Assembly: GCF_900166595.1 (NCBI RefSeq)
Contig: NZ_LT745763.1
Coordinates: forward strand, 3,096,986 to 3,160,985
Direction of reading: 5' to 3'
Origin: Virgibacillus dokdonensis
Lineage (GTDB): Bacteria > Bacillota > Bacilli > Bacillales > Amphibacillaceae
Length of the DNA stretch: 64,000 nt
Shown: positions 18,916 through 27,796 of the stretch, piece by piece
How the letters are laid out: each line of letters opens with the position of its first letter
Numbering within the stretch: the stretch's first letter is position 1
Position numbers and translations under genes: made by a program
Notes under the pieces: generated by a model
Seen by the model: only the letters and a program-made list of their open reading frames with translations
The model's database searches: none
What the model was told of the DNA's origin: nothing

Positions 18916-19004
18916 GAAAAACTTGGCTTGTCGCCAAGTCTTATGGTGAATGGCGTAGTTTTTCTTATACTATAAACCTATAGACTTTTATACTTTCCTA
19001 TAGT
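18916..19004 (+). repeat. Repeat family B, copy 2
   Basis: Starts with the hairpin ACTTGGCTTGTCGCCAAGT, then TATACTATAAACCTATAGAC, then TATACTTTCCTATAGTG. It abuts repeat A copy 2 directly, giving a compound repeat island between iolE and the MFS gene. Confidence 0.7.
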
Positions 19005-19276
19005 GGAACAAAGGCACAAGCACCCGTTTAGCAACGTAGCGAGTGGAACGAAACAACTGAAGTTTTAGGAACCATGCCACTAAATCAGGGGTATGCCGAC
19101 GCCCTAAGGCAAGCCCGTTTTTTAGTCGTCCTCAATATTTAGCACGAACCGATGGTGACTTAGCTTAGGGCAATGAAGTGAAGTCGCCTAGTTGGTGGGC
19201 ACTGGAGCCGGACGGGGCTCATTCGGTTATTTGGTTACGCCATAGCATCAAATTTTATACTTTCTTATCTTTTAAA
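19005..19276 (+). repeat. Repeat family A, copy 2 (with internal insertion)
   Basis: Same blocks as copy 1 but about 60 bases longer: after the GAACCATG stretch it carries extra sequence (roughly 19070-19140) not present in the other three copies. Same orientation as all other copies. Confidence 0.85.
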
Positions 19277-19306
19277 AAAAGCTTGGCTTATCGCCAAGCT
19301 TTTTTA
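19274..19306. terminator. Bidirectional hairpin terminator
   Basis: AAAAAAGCTTGGC TTATC GCCAAGCTTTTTT forms a perfect stem with T runs on either strand. It lies about 160 bases past the end of the MFS gene and could serve that minus-strand gene, or be part of the repeat island. Confidence 0.7.
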
Positions 19307-19465
19307 TATATAGAGGCTAAAAATGAAAATGTAACGTCTGCTAAATCTTAGAAAACTTGTTGAAAGCCGCTTATTAGGCTTTTTTTTACCTCAAATTTGA
19401 TAATTTTAATCCTAAAGTTACCTTACCTTTTCAAAAGAAATATTGGTGCCTTCTTCCTTAATTAT
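19307..19465. other. Gap before the MFS gene
   Basis: AT-rich 3' flank of the MFS gene; nothing further recognised. Confidence 0.4.
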
Positions 19466-20701
19466 TCACACTTCCATATCCAACGTCTCATCCATACGCA
19501 CTCTAGCAACTACACCAGCTAAAAATGGCAATAAAGCTACCATTCCTATCGCCCAGCCGACCCCCATCACATCAGCTATGAGTCCAGCTAGTAACGCACC
19601 AAAAGCATAGCCGCTATCTCGCCAAAACCGATACACCCCCATTGAAGAAGCTCTCCAGTTAGGTGCAGCGACATCACCAATAGCAGCTTGCAACGTCGGA
19701 TAAACCATTGCCGTTCCTAAACCTAATATTAAAGCTCCAGCGACCCATAGTGAAAAACTGCTAACTAGCAAAATAAACCACAGCGCAATAGCTTGTATCC
19801 ACATGCCATAAGTAATTAATTTCTTTCTACCAATTTTATCACTTAATATTCCTGTAAATAATTGAAAAAACCCCCATGCAGCTGGGTATAATGCAACTAT
19901 GGTTCCAGTTTGCGCTACCGATAATCCAACAGAAGTAAAATATAATGGGAACAACCCCCATGCCATTCCATCTTTGAGATTAGTAGATAGACCTGAAAAG
20001 CTAATAGCTGAAAGATTCTTGTCCTGCCATGTAGTTAATTGAAAGATTTTTCTCGATGATAAATCTCCTCCACTATTTGTCATAGCTGCGCTTTGCTTCA
20101 TTTGTAACTCTATATGATGCCTTGTATCTCTCACAGTTAATGATAACAGTATCCCTACCACCGAAATTCCTATTCCGATATAAAATGGCTCGGGTCTCAA
20201 AGAATAAGTAGAAGCGACATAACCTGAAATAGCTGCCAATAAAGCTACTCCAGAATAACCAGCGAATTCATTTAACCCCACTGCTGTTCCTCTTTCATTC
20301 GACTTGGAAAGATCAATTTTCATATTAACCGTCATGGACCAAGCCAATCCTTGATTAATTCCCAGTAAGATATTGGCAAAAACGATAACCCACCATGCAT
20401 GCGCAAAAATAATCAACATAGGAACAGATAAACCAACGATCCAACCAAGTAATAACACCTGCTTACGACCAAATCGATCTGCTATATGACCAGCAAAATA
20501 ATTTACGATCGCCTTAGAAAAACCAAAGCTGATAATAAAAGACAACGCAGCACTTGTTGATGCCAGTCCGAATTGATCTTCGCCTATAATCGGCAAAACG
20601 GTTCTTTCTATCCCAACCATTGAACCAACAAACAAGTTCGTAATTACTAATAAGAAAAACTGAACATAATTCTCCTTCATTCCTAGCTTGAATTCACTCA
20701 T
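19466..20701 (-). CDS. Major facilitator superfamily transporter
   Basis: The 411-residue protein has 12 predicted membrane segments. The MFS signature between helices 2 and 3 is GHIADRFGRKQ, and its counterpart in the second half is GILSDKIGRKK. A cytoplasmic loop of about 45 residues separates the two six-helix halves. Substrate unknown; it resembles drug or metabolite exporters more than sugar permeases. ATG 20701 follows AAAGGTG by six bases. It is a single gene flanked by repeats and an insertion sequence, so context does not help. Confidence 0.8.
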   Translation of the reverse strand: MSEFKLGMKENYVQFFLLVITNLFVGSMVGIERTVLPIIGEDQFGLASTSAALSFIISFGFSKAIVNYFAGHIADRFGRKQVLLLGWIVGLSVPMLIIFAHAWWVIVFANILLGINQGLAWSMTVNMKIDLSKSNERGTAVGLNEFAGYSGVALLAAISGYVASTYSLRPEPFYIGIGISVVGILLSLTVRDTRHHIELQMKQSAAMTNSGGDLSSRKIFQLTTWQDKNLSAISFSGLSTNLKDGMAWGLFPLYFTSVGLSVAQTGTIVALYPAAWGFFQLFTGILSDKIGRKKLITYGMWIQAIALWFILLVSSFSLWVAGALILGLGTAMVYPTLQAAIGDVAAPNWRASSMGVYRFWRDSGYAFGALLAGLIADVMGVGWAIGMVALLPFLAGVVARVRMDETLDMEV

Positions 20702-20731
20702 TTTATTCACCTTTGCTTTCTAAAAATTCAG

Positions 20732-20812
20732 GTATTCGCCAATTCTTTTAGCGAAAGCCGTAGTTCTTCTTATACTAGACCTTTAGACTTTTGTACTTTC
20801 CTATCGTACAAG
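20732..20812 (+). repeat. Repeat family B, copy 3
   Basis: Begins with CGCCAATTCTTTTAGCG, continues TTATACTAGACCTTTAGAC and ends TACTTTCCTATCGTA. The IS1182-type element begins immediately after it, so the insertion may have targeted its edge. Confidence 0.65.
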
Positions 20813-20814
20813 AA

Positions 20815-20862
20815 GGGGCTGTTGCACAATCAGGTAATTGATTGTGTAACAGCTTTTTTGTG
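20815..20862 (+). terminator. Hairpin at the left end of the IS
   Basis: GGGGCTGTTGCACAATCA pairs with TGATTGTGTAACAGC and is followed by TTTTTT. It would stop outside transcription from entering the transposase gene, a common IS arrangement. Confidence 0.75.
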
Positions 20863-20914
20863 TATACACAAAAAAACAGACCACAAAGGGCCTGTTCTCA
20901 TGTATTATTGATTT

Positions 20915-22525
20915 ATGACAAATAAAAGAATAATACAAGCCCAGTATACGCAAACTGCAGCAAATTATCAATTATATTTACCGATGGATGTAGAAGAAAT
21001 GATTCCTATGGATGATTCGGTCCGGCTCCACTGCCTCTTATGTGAAAGGATGGATTATAGAGAACTACTACAGGCATACGCTTCCAAAGGGAGAAAACCA
21101 GCAGTCGATCCAGTCATTCTATTTAAGGTCATTACCTACGCAGCCTCGCAAAAAATCTACTCTTCCCGAGGGATAGAAAAAGCATGTCGTCGGGATATCA
21201 ATTTCCGTTGGCTTCTTCAAGGGTATGCAGCTCCTGATCATTCTACTATCAGTCGTTTCAAGCAAAAATATCTGACCGATACGGTGATGGAACAGCTCTT
21301 CTTTCAACAAGTCGTGTGGCTTTATCAACAAGAAGCGATTACCGGTGAAACCATCTATATCGATGGCACCAAAATCGAAGCGTATGCCAACCGGTATTCT
21401 TTCGTATGGAAAAAGGCAATCACCAAACATGAAGCCAAGATGTATACCAAATGGCAAGCCCTGCTGGAACAGATCAATACAACATACTGTCAGATTTTCA
21501 CCAGTCCTTACGAGACTTTTTTAGAAGATTTGAAAAAAGTGCTTGTTTTCCTGGAGAAAGTAAAAGCGAAAGAAAACATCACGTTCGTTTATGGAAAGGG
21601 GAAAAGAAAAACGGTCCTTCAACGTTATCATGAACAAGTAAAGGAAATGCTTCAACGTAAAGAACACTACGATACTTCCAATCAGATTATGGGAGAGAAA
21701 CGAAACAGTTATTCTAAAACAGACCATAATGCCACGTTTATGCGAATGAAAGATGATCCTATGAAGAATGGTCAACTCAAACCAGCTTATAATGTCCAAG
21801 CTGCCGTGGATGCGGAATTTATCGTTGGGATCAATGCGTTTTCCGATCGAAACGACACAACAACATTGATTCCAATGCTTCAATACGTAAAGGAACATCT
21901 TCCCTTTACCTATCGCAACATCGTCGCAGATTCTGGATATGAAAGCGAAGAAAATTACGTGTATTTAAAGAAGCAAAAACAGACGGCCTATATCAAGCCG
22001 CAAAATCATGAACGCAAGAAAAAAGCTTCTTTCAAAAAGGACATCAGACACCGAGAAAACATGGCTTATGATAAAAGCACAGATACCTATACCTGTGCCA
22101 ATAACCAGCAGCTGCATGCCATAAGAAACTATACGCGAACCTCGCAGACTGGCTATCAATCTCAGGTAACCGTCTACGAATGTGAAGATTGTACAGGTTG
22201 TCCGCTCAAAGAAAAATGTACAAAAGCGAAAGGGAATCGCCAACTGCATGTAGCCAAGGAATTTCTGGCATACCGGGAAACAGCGCAAGAAAATATTCTA
22301 ACAGAAACAGGCACACTTTACCGTATGAATCGCTCCATTCAAGTGGAAGGAACGTTCGGCGTATTGAAGGAAGATTATCATTTGAAGAAATTTCGTACGC
22401 GAGGAACAGGCAATGTACGAAACGAACTTTTAATCCTGGCATTTGGTTATAATCTCAATAAAATACATACGAAAATTCAAGCTAATCGCCTAAACCTCTA
22501 TTATCATCCATTAAAGACAGCTTAA
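20915..22525 (+). CDS. IS1182-family transposase
   Basis: A full-length DDE transposase of 536 residues. The N-terminal DUF772-like region contains RGIEKACRRDINFRWL and DHSTISRF. The catalytic acids are seen in IDGTKIEAYANRY, VADSGYESEENY and EGTFGVLKEDYH. A Cys cluster (YECEDCTGCPLKEKC) near residue 420 is typical of this family. The frame is intact, so the copy could be active. The start ATG 20915 lies about 50 bases after the end hairpin with no strong ribosome site, suggesting weak expression. Confidence 0.93.
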   Translation: MTNKRIIQAQYTQTAANYQLYLPMDVEEMIPMDDSVRLHCLLCERMDYRELLQAYASKGRKPAVDPVILFKVITYAASQKIYSSRGIEKACRRDINFRWLLQGYAAPDHSTISRFKQKYLTDTVMEQLFFQQVVWLYQQEAITGETIYIDGTKIEAYANRYSFVWKKAITKHEAKMYTKWQALLEQINTTYCQIFTSPYETFLEDLKKVLVFLEKVKAKENITFVYGKGKRKTVLQRYHEQVKEMLQRKEHYDTSNQIMGEKRNSYSKTDHNATFMRMKDDPMKNGQLKPAYNVQAAVDAEFIVGINAFSDRNDTTTLIPMLQYVKEHLPFTYRNIVADSGYESEENYVYLKKQKQTAYIKPQNHERKKKASFKKDIRHRENMAYDKSTDTYTCANNQQLHAIRNYTRTSQTGYQSQVTVYECEDCTGCPLKEKCTKAKGNRQLHVAKEFLAYRETAQENILTETGTLYRMNRSIQVEGTFGVLKEDYHLKKFRTRGTGNVRNELLILAFGYNLNKIHTKIQANRLNLYYHPLKTA

Positions 22526-22621
22526 AAAAAAAAAAGGCGAGGCTTATTTAAGTGCGTCAAAAACCGATTAAATTTCCCTTTATCACCATAAATAAAATAA
22601 TGCATCTTAAAACGAGCAATC

Positions 22622-24301
22622 TCATATATAAAAAGGAGCTGTCAGCAAATGCATAATATGCATTTTGCGACAGCTCCTTCTTAACTGTTCTATTTCTTTA
22701 TCAATAACAATGACATCGATTCTTTCAAATAACGGTTCAGAAATGTTTATAGAAGATGAATCATTACTATCAATGGCTTTCCATTGTATTTCCTCTATGT
22801 TAAATGCTTGTTTCAATTTATCACTGGAAAATGGTAGAAACGGATGTAATAACTGAGCTAAATTGACAATAATATAGACACAACTTCTTAACGTATTTTG
22901 ACAATCTTTAGGAGAAGTTTTTACTTGAAGCCATGGCTTTTGCTGATCAAAATATTTATTAACACCCCTAATAAACTCAAAAATTAACTCTAGCGCTTGT
23001 TTAAAATGAGTGTGTTCAATCATTGTACCCACTTGATGATAAAGCTCATCTACCTGATGCTTCATTTCTTTATTAATCTGTCCTTCAGGCACGACTCCAT
23101 GAAAGAATTTTTCAATAAATTTCACACTCCTATTCACAAAGTTACCATAAGCTCCAAGCAGCTCGCTATTATGGCTATAGACAAATTCACGCCAGGAAAA
23201 ATCAGCATCTCTATGTTCAGGAGCATTGATTGTTAAGAAATATCGTATGGAATCTGGGTCATATTTCTCCAACATGTGCGGGACCCAAACCGCCCAGTTT
23301 TTGCTAGTAGATAGCTTTTTCTTCTCGATCGTTACATACTCATTAGAAACCATATAAGTTGGAAGGGCCGGCTTATTTATACCTAATAATATACCTGGCC
23401 AAATAATTGCATGAAACGGGACATTATCCTTTCCATGAACATAATAAGAGATCGCGTCCTCCCCCCAAAAAGAAGTATGATCCTTATGATTATCCTCTGC
23501 CCATTTTTTACTAGCGGTATAATAACCAGCAACTGCTTCAAACCAAACGTAAATTTTTTTGTACTCATAACCTTCAACAGGTACAGGTACACCGACTGGT
23601 AGGTCTCTTGAAATTGCTCTATCATGTAAGCCTTCCTGTAAATATCTTTCTGCTATTTTAAGTGCATTTTCTCGCCAAGTCCCCGTTTCTTTCATATCTT
23701 TGAGGTAATGCTCCAATAACTGTTGAAAAGTACTCAATTTAAAATAAAAATGCTCTGTGTTTCTTGTTACAGGTGAACTGCCACATAGTTTACATTTTTT
23801 ATTCACCAGTTCTAATGATTCAAGTATCTTGGAGCAATGCTCACATTGATCTCCACGTGCTTCTTTTCCACAATGTGGACAAATACCTTCTACGAAACGA
23901 TCAGGTAAAAACTGTTCACAAGTACTACAATAAGCTTGTTCCACCTCTTTGCGGTAAATGTTACCCTTTTCCATTAAGGTGGTGAATATTTCTCCAACCG
24001 TGGTATGGTGATGTTGTGCATCTGTACGTGTATAGCAATCGTAAGTGAAGCCAAGCTGATCAAAACATTGTTTAAACTCTTTATGATACGTATTGGCTAT
24101 TTTTTTTGGTTCCACTCCCTCTTGTTTGGCCCGTATTGTAATAGGTGTTCCATTACAATCACTTCCAGACACATATAGCACATGATCACCCTTTGCTCTG
24201 TAATAACGCGCTAAAATATCTCCAGACAAAAGACTGGATATATGCCCTAAGTGCAATGATCCATTTGCATATGGCCAAGCCCCACCAATTAGTATATTCA
24301 T
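22622..24301 (-). CDS. metG: Methionyl-tRNA synthetase, second type (MetRS2-like)
   Basis: A class I synthetase of 559 residues, shorter than the main Bacillus MetS (about 660). It has HLGH at residues 17-20, two zinc-knuckle Cys pairs (CSTC/CPHC and CEHC/CKLC) and KKLSTSKNW as the KMSKS loop. The C-terminal tRNA-binding domain of longer forms is absent. It charges tRNA-Met. Expression is controlled by an upstream T-box leader. The last 16 to 18 residues, after about EIEQLRR, are encoded by the end of the adjacent IS element, so the native C-terminus was replaced. The start ATG follows GAGAGG by nine bases. Confidence 0.9.
   Translation of the reverse strand: MNILIGGAWPYANGSLHLGHISSLLSGDILARYYRAKGDHVLYVSGSDCNGTPITIRAKQEGVEPKKIANTYHKEFKQCFDQLGFTYDCYTRTDAQHHHTTVGEIFTTLMEKGNIYRKEVEQAYCSTCEQFLPDRFVEGICPHCGKEARGDQCEHCSKILESLELVNKKCKLCGSSPVTRNTEHFYFKLSTFQQLLEHYLKDMKETGTWRENALKIAERYLQEGLHDRAISRDLPVGVPVPVEGYEYKKIYVWFEAVAGYYTASKKWAEDNHKDHTSFWGEDAISYYVHGKDNVPFHAIIWPGILLGINKPALPTYMVSNEYVTIEKKKLSTSKNWAVWVPHMLEKYDPDSIRYFLTINAPEHRDADFSWREFVYSHNSELLGAYGNFVNRSVKFIEKFFHGVVPEGQINKEMKHQVDELYHQVGTMIEHTHFKQALELIFEFIRGVNKYFDQQKPWLQVKTSPKDCQNTLRSCVYIIVNLAQLLHPFLPFSSDKLKQAFNIEEIQWKAIDSNDSSSINISEPLFERIDVIVIDKEIEQLRRSCRKMHIMHLLTAPFYI
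22629..22679 (-). terminator. Terminator formed by the IS right end
   Basis: On the minus strand AAGGAGCTGTCGCAAA and its near-complement, ending GACAGCTCC, form a long stem followed by TTTTTATATA. It overlaps the last codons of the synthetase gene and should end its transcript. Confidence 0.7.
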
Positions 24302-24354
24302 CACTTTTTTCCTCTCTTCAAAAATTTATAAAAATCTTGTGTTTTCTTATAATG

Positions 24355-24660
24355 CCAAAAACCCCGCCCCAAGACAATAAATATTGTCAAAGGACGAGGT
24401 TATACTCGTGTTACCACCTTTATTCACTAATCATTCACATGAATAGCCTCCATTAGTACGGAACAATAGACGACATGTTCTTATACAATGACATGGATAA
24501 CGAGTGTCAAATCTCGTCATACCCTTACTTAAGAGCTCAGATATGCAGCTCAGAGACCATGTTCAATCAATTATTCCTTGCTTCTTTTCAGCTACCAAAG
24601 CTTTCTGTATAAGAATTCACTTGATCTACTCTTCTCTTCATCGCTTTTCTTCTAAATAAT
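24355..24660 (-). promoter_or_regulatory. T-box leader of the methionyl-tRNA synthetase gene
   Basis: On the minus strand the T-box motif AAGGTGGTAACACGAG (24405-24420) precedes a terminator stem (GACGAGG..GGGGCGGGG, then TTTTT). Upstream is a long structured stem I region with an AGTAGA (AGTA-like) box. An ATG specifier candidate lies at 24558-24560. Uncharged tRNA-Met would stabilise the antiterminator and let transcription proceed. T-box boundaries are approximate. Confidence 0.85.
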
Positions 24661-24825
24661 GATAGTCATTAGTATTGCACAAGGATGTATAGAAGTCAAC
24701 GATAACAAACAGAATATAATTCCCTCAACTAGCTTTTACATTAACTCATGATCTGTATTCACTTAGACTTTATTAAATAAAACAACGTCTACAGTTGAAA
24801 AAATGAAACATTCGCACTCATCACT
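24661..24825. other. Gap between T-box promoter region and namZ
   Basis: Probably holds the minus-strand promoter of the T-box transcript near its upper end and the untranslated 3' end of the namZ operon. No gene seen. Confidence 0.35.
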
Positions 24826-26559
24826 TTAATGCATTATATCAACAACTATCCGCGATGCAAAATCAGGCGTTTCATAGAACACTTTTCTTTCTTGCAAATG
24901 AAAATCAGCAATGAACATTGTATCTTTTTTCAAATATTCAATAGATGATAATACAGGACTATTGCTTATTTCAATGGTGCCTCCTTCTTGTAATAACTCA
25001 CCACAAATCTTTGCATAAGGTATTTGGATAGTTAAAGTATTTTTCCCTTCAACTATTTTAAAGTCATTCATTCTCATATTTATATCTAACACAACTCTTG
25101 TATAGTTAGAATGAATACCATACCTTATATTGTTTACATAGCGTGCCGAAACAAGTATTTCTCGGTTAGCTGTATAGCTTCCATATTTTGCTGTTATTTG
25201 TCCCTCTCCTTCTTTTTCAGCGTGAAATATCTCGTTTTCTATATACCCAATATTCCCTGAGGTAGTCCAAGTAATTAAACTAGTATCAATCTCTAGTTTT
25301 CTGCCATTTTTATCATAACCTCTTAAAGCTAATGCCACATTTTGACCTGAAATCATTTCCACATCCAAGGGCATAATCCCTAACGCCCCTGATGGCTTGT
25401 AAGGTTTTGCTTTATCTGGATATGGAGGATAAATTAAATACTTATTTCGAACATTCTTTACCCACTTATCCAAATCCACTTGCCACGAGTTAATTATTTC
25501 ACTGACTGGATGATCGTTCATAATCTTAGTAGGTACTTTAGTATTTCCAATTAAATTAACATAACTCTCATTCATTTTAAATTTTTCTGGGTTTTGATCT
25601 CTCATTGCATCAAGCAAGTTTAACCCTAAAGAAACCAAGTCAACTTCTGAAATATTACTTATATGAACCTGTACCCCACCAATTAATTTTCCCTTATACT
25701 TTCCGAATCTTGAAGTAAAATAAGCTGGTCGAAACTTAACACCTACAAGATTACGTTTTTTCATTTCTTCTGCCAATGCTTCACTTTCAATCCATGGGGC
25801 ACCTACTAATTCAAACGGTTTTGTAGTACCAAGCCCTGTAGACAGTGACGTATCATCCAATAGCTCCGTTCCAGTATATAAATAAGCTGTCTCTTCAGTA
25901 GGAATATTTGGGGATGTTAGAACCCAAGGTAGCTCCGTATTAGAAAAATACACGTTTCTTCTCCAACCTTTGACTTTAGCTACTTTTACATCTATTCCCA
26001 AACTGTATTCTTGGTTCCACATTAAAGCTAATTCTCCAACCGTCATCCCATGCCTTACAGGGAGTAAAAATCTCCCCATAAAACTTACTGCATCTTTTGA
26101 TCGCAACGGCCCCTCCACTTTCATACCACCAATTGGATTCGGTCTATCTAAAACAATTATTTGTTTATCGTACTCTGCAGCTGCTTCCATAACAAATCCA
26201 AGAGTGTAAATATAGGTATAAACATTGGAACCTATATCCTGAATATCAAATAATAACACATCTACATCCTCAAGCATTTCTTCTTTTGGCTTCCAAGTCG
26301 GACCATATAAACTGTATACAGGTAAGCCGGTTTTTTCATCTACATAAGATTCCACATACTCTCCAGCTTCCCGGTCACCTCGAATACCGTGTTCAGGGCC
26401 ATACAACGCCGTTAAATACACTTCTGGATGTGCATATAATAAATGAATGCTACTCTTTAAATCACTTGTAACTCCTGTATGATTTGTAATTAATCCTACT
26501 CGCTTCTCCTCCACCCACGATAAATGTTCATTTAAAAAAACTTCAATACCTGGTATCAA
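24826..26559 (-). CDS. NamZ-type exo-beta-N-acetylmuramidase (DUF1343/YbbC) with C-terminal Ig-like and AMIN-like domains
   Basis: The 577-residue protein has a DUF1343/NamZ domain over about residues 1-385 (GLITNHTG, ALYGPEHGIRGDREAGE, LLFDIQDIGSNVYTYIYT, LDRPNPIGG). A Big_2-like domain follows at about 390-470, then an AMIN-like domain (YTRVVLDINMR .. RIVVDI) to the end. NamZ releases MurNAc from non-reducing ends of peptidoglycan chains. No signal peptide is present: the frame is closed by TGA just upstream of the TTG start, which follows AAGGGG by eight bases. Such wall-binding tails on an apparently cytoplasmic protein are unusual. It is the last gene of the PTS operon. Confidence 0.82.
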   Translation of the reverse strand: MIPGIEVFLNEHLSWVEEKRVGLITNHTGVTSDLKSSIHLLYAHPEVYLTALYGPEHGIRGDREAGEYVESYVDEKTGLPVYSLYGPTWKPKEEMLEDVDVLLFDIQDIGSNVYTYIYTLGFVMEAAAEYDKQIIVLDRPNPIGGMKVEGPLRSKDAVSFMGRFLLPVRHGMTVGELALMWNQEYSLGIDVKVAKVKGWRRNVYFSNTELPWVLTSPNIPTEETAYLYTGTELLDDTSLSTGLGTTKPFELVGAPWIESEALAEEMKKRNLVGVKFRPAYFTSRFGKYKGKLIGGVQVHISNISEVDLVSLGLNLLDAMRDQNPEKFKMNESYVNLIGNTKVPTKIMNDHPVSEIINSWQVDLDKWVKNVRNKYLIYPPYPDKAKPYKPSGALGIMPLDVEMISGQNVALALRGYDKNGRKLEIDTSLITWTTSGNIGYIENEIFHAEKEGEGQITAKYGSYTANREILVSARYVNNIRYGIHSNYTRVVLDINMRMNDFKIVEGKNTLTIQIPYAKICGELLQEGGTIEISNSPVLSSIEYLKKDTMFIADFHLQERKVFYETPDFASRIVVDIMH

Positions 26560-26684
26560 TTTTCAATCCCCTTCATTCCTATTTTTAAATATATATGTGA
26601 AGAGAGTAATATTTTTAACCGCTTCATGAAACTTTTTCTTTGCCACCAATTTTTGATAAGTACAACTCACTCAATTGTTGAAAC

Positions 26685-27038
26685 TTAGTTATCATACATC
26701 CTATTCATTAAATGGTTGATTTTTTCACTTTGTTCATTTTGATTTCGATGAAGTATTATTAATTCTTCTATTAAGCTCTTTTCTGATATTACAGACATTA
26801 AATGATCCTGAGCATGAACTAATAAGACAGGGATATTTTCAAGCTCTCCCTTTGTATCTTCTTGAATTAGTTTCGTTTGTAATTTATGCGCTTGCAATAA
26901 TTCAGTATGAACAAGCTTCATTGAAGATTCAATGGCATTAAATTCAGCCTCCCGAGCATGATTTAATGCCTCATACAAGTGTTGTTTTGCATTGCTTGCA
27001 TGTAAAATAATATTCATTGATGCATTCTCAACGTCCAT
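26685..27038 (-). CDS. PTS lactose/cellobiose-family EIIA component
   Basis: A three-helix EIIA domain of about 117 residues. The phosphorylated His lies in VLLVHAQDHLM near the C-terminal third, and NIILHASNAKQ matches the first helix signature. It passes phosphate from HPr to the EIIB at 29.1 kb. ATG 27038 follows GGAGG by eight bases; an ATG five codons upstream overlaps that site. The start overlaps the deacetylase gene by 11 bases, showing translational coupling in the operon. Confidence 0.9.
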   Translation of the reverse strand: MDVENASMNIILHASNAKQHLYEALNHAREAEFNAIESSMKLVHTELLQAHKLQTKLIQEDTKGELENIPVLLVHAQDHLMSVISEKSLIEELIILHRNQNEQSEKINHLMNRMYDN

Positions 27039-27786
27039 CCGCGACTCCTCCATAATGAATCAATTCAATAGATTGTTTTTGCATATATTCTTTCATCTTG
27101 TTGTTAGTTAAGACAGCCACTTCTTTCATTCTCATCCTGTTATAACTGCTAATTTTATATAAACCAGAATCTATAAATCCTGGGTGGCACATCATTTCTG
27201 TAATCCCTGGTTTTAAACGTGTTAAAATATCTTTAAGATTATTAATTGAAACGTTTTCTTCCCCATAAAAACCTCCACAAAAATAATCTGGACTCGCTAT
27301 TTTATACGCTATCTTTGTGTCAGGAAGCAATCTAACCGGCATATTATAGTTTTTTGCAGTCTCTAAAACGACATCCAGTAACAATGGAAAATGATGGTGC
27401 AGGTGATGATGACTATCTATATGCGTTACATTTCCATACCATTTATGTGCTAAATCAAGCTGAGCCTCGACCTCATTTTTTATATCCTCTCTTTTAGCAG
27501 ATTGCATTAACCCTTCCTTTTTCAAAAAATATCCAGAATGACTCGTTAAACTACTTTGGGAAGCAAAGACGGGACGACCTGCATCAAAAACGAGATGCAA
27601 GCCTACTCCCAAATTAGGATGTTTTTTTGCTTCTTTTAAACTCTCTTTGGCAAATGGCATATTAACCATGACAGTTGTACTTGATACGATGCCATATTGA
27701 TGAGCAAATAGAATTCCATATGTCACACCAGCCGTAATCCCAAAATCATCCGCATTTATAATAAGTTTGACTGTATTGTTACCCAT
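27028..27786 (-). CDS. chbG: Carbohydrate deacetylase, ChbG/YdjC family
   Basis: A 252-residue member of the ChbG/HpnK family. Zinc ligands are visible: the Asp-Asp of INADDFGI near the start and the His in HIDSHHHLHHHFP. Gly-rich LGVGLHL and a later MMCHPG are also typical. ChbG removes one acetyl group from chitobiose 6-phosphate so the phospho-glycosidase can act. ATG 27786 follows AGGAG by eight bases. It lies between the EIIC gene (10-base gap) and the EIIA gene (overlap). Confidence 0.88.
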   Translation of the reverse strand: MGNNTVKLIINADDFGITAGVTYGILFAHQYGIVSSTTVMVNMPFAKESLKEAKKHPNLGVGLHLVFDAGRPVFASQSSLTSHSGYFLKKEGLMQSAKREDIKNEVEAQLDLAHKWYGNVTHIDSHHHLHHHFPLLLDVVLETAKNYNMPVRLLPDTKIAYKIASPDYFCGGFYGEENVSINNLKDILTRLKPGITEMMCHPGFIDSGLYKISSYNRMRMKEVAVLTNNKMKEYMQKQSIELIHYGGVADGR

Positions 27787-27796
27787 AATAAGACTC

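Larger units (their letters stand above)
20813..22679 (+). mobile_element. IS1182-family insertion sequence
   Basis: The proposed ends are AAGGGGCTGTTGC at 20813 and GCGACAGCTCCTT at 22667-22679, matching as inverted repeats at 11 of 13 positions. Each end also holds a hairpin in which the terminal repeat is mirrored internally. One transposase fills the element. No target duplication was identified. The right boundary falls inside the 3' end of the methionyl-tRNA synthetase frame. The left end is better supported than the right. Confidence 0.6.

Noticed and set aside
21521..21898. Minus-strand frame of 125 codons inside the transposase
   Set aside because: Antisense shadow; the plus-strand frame has clear catalytic motifs.
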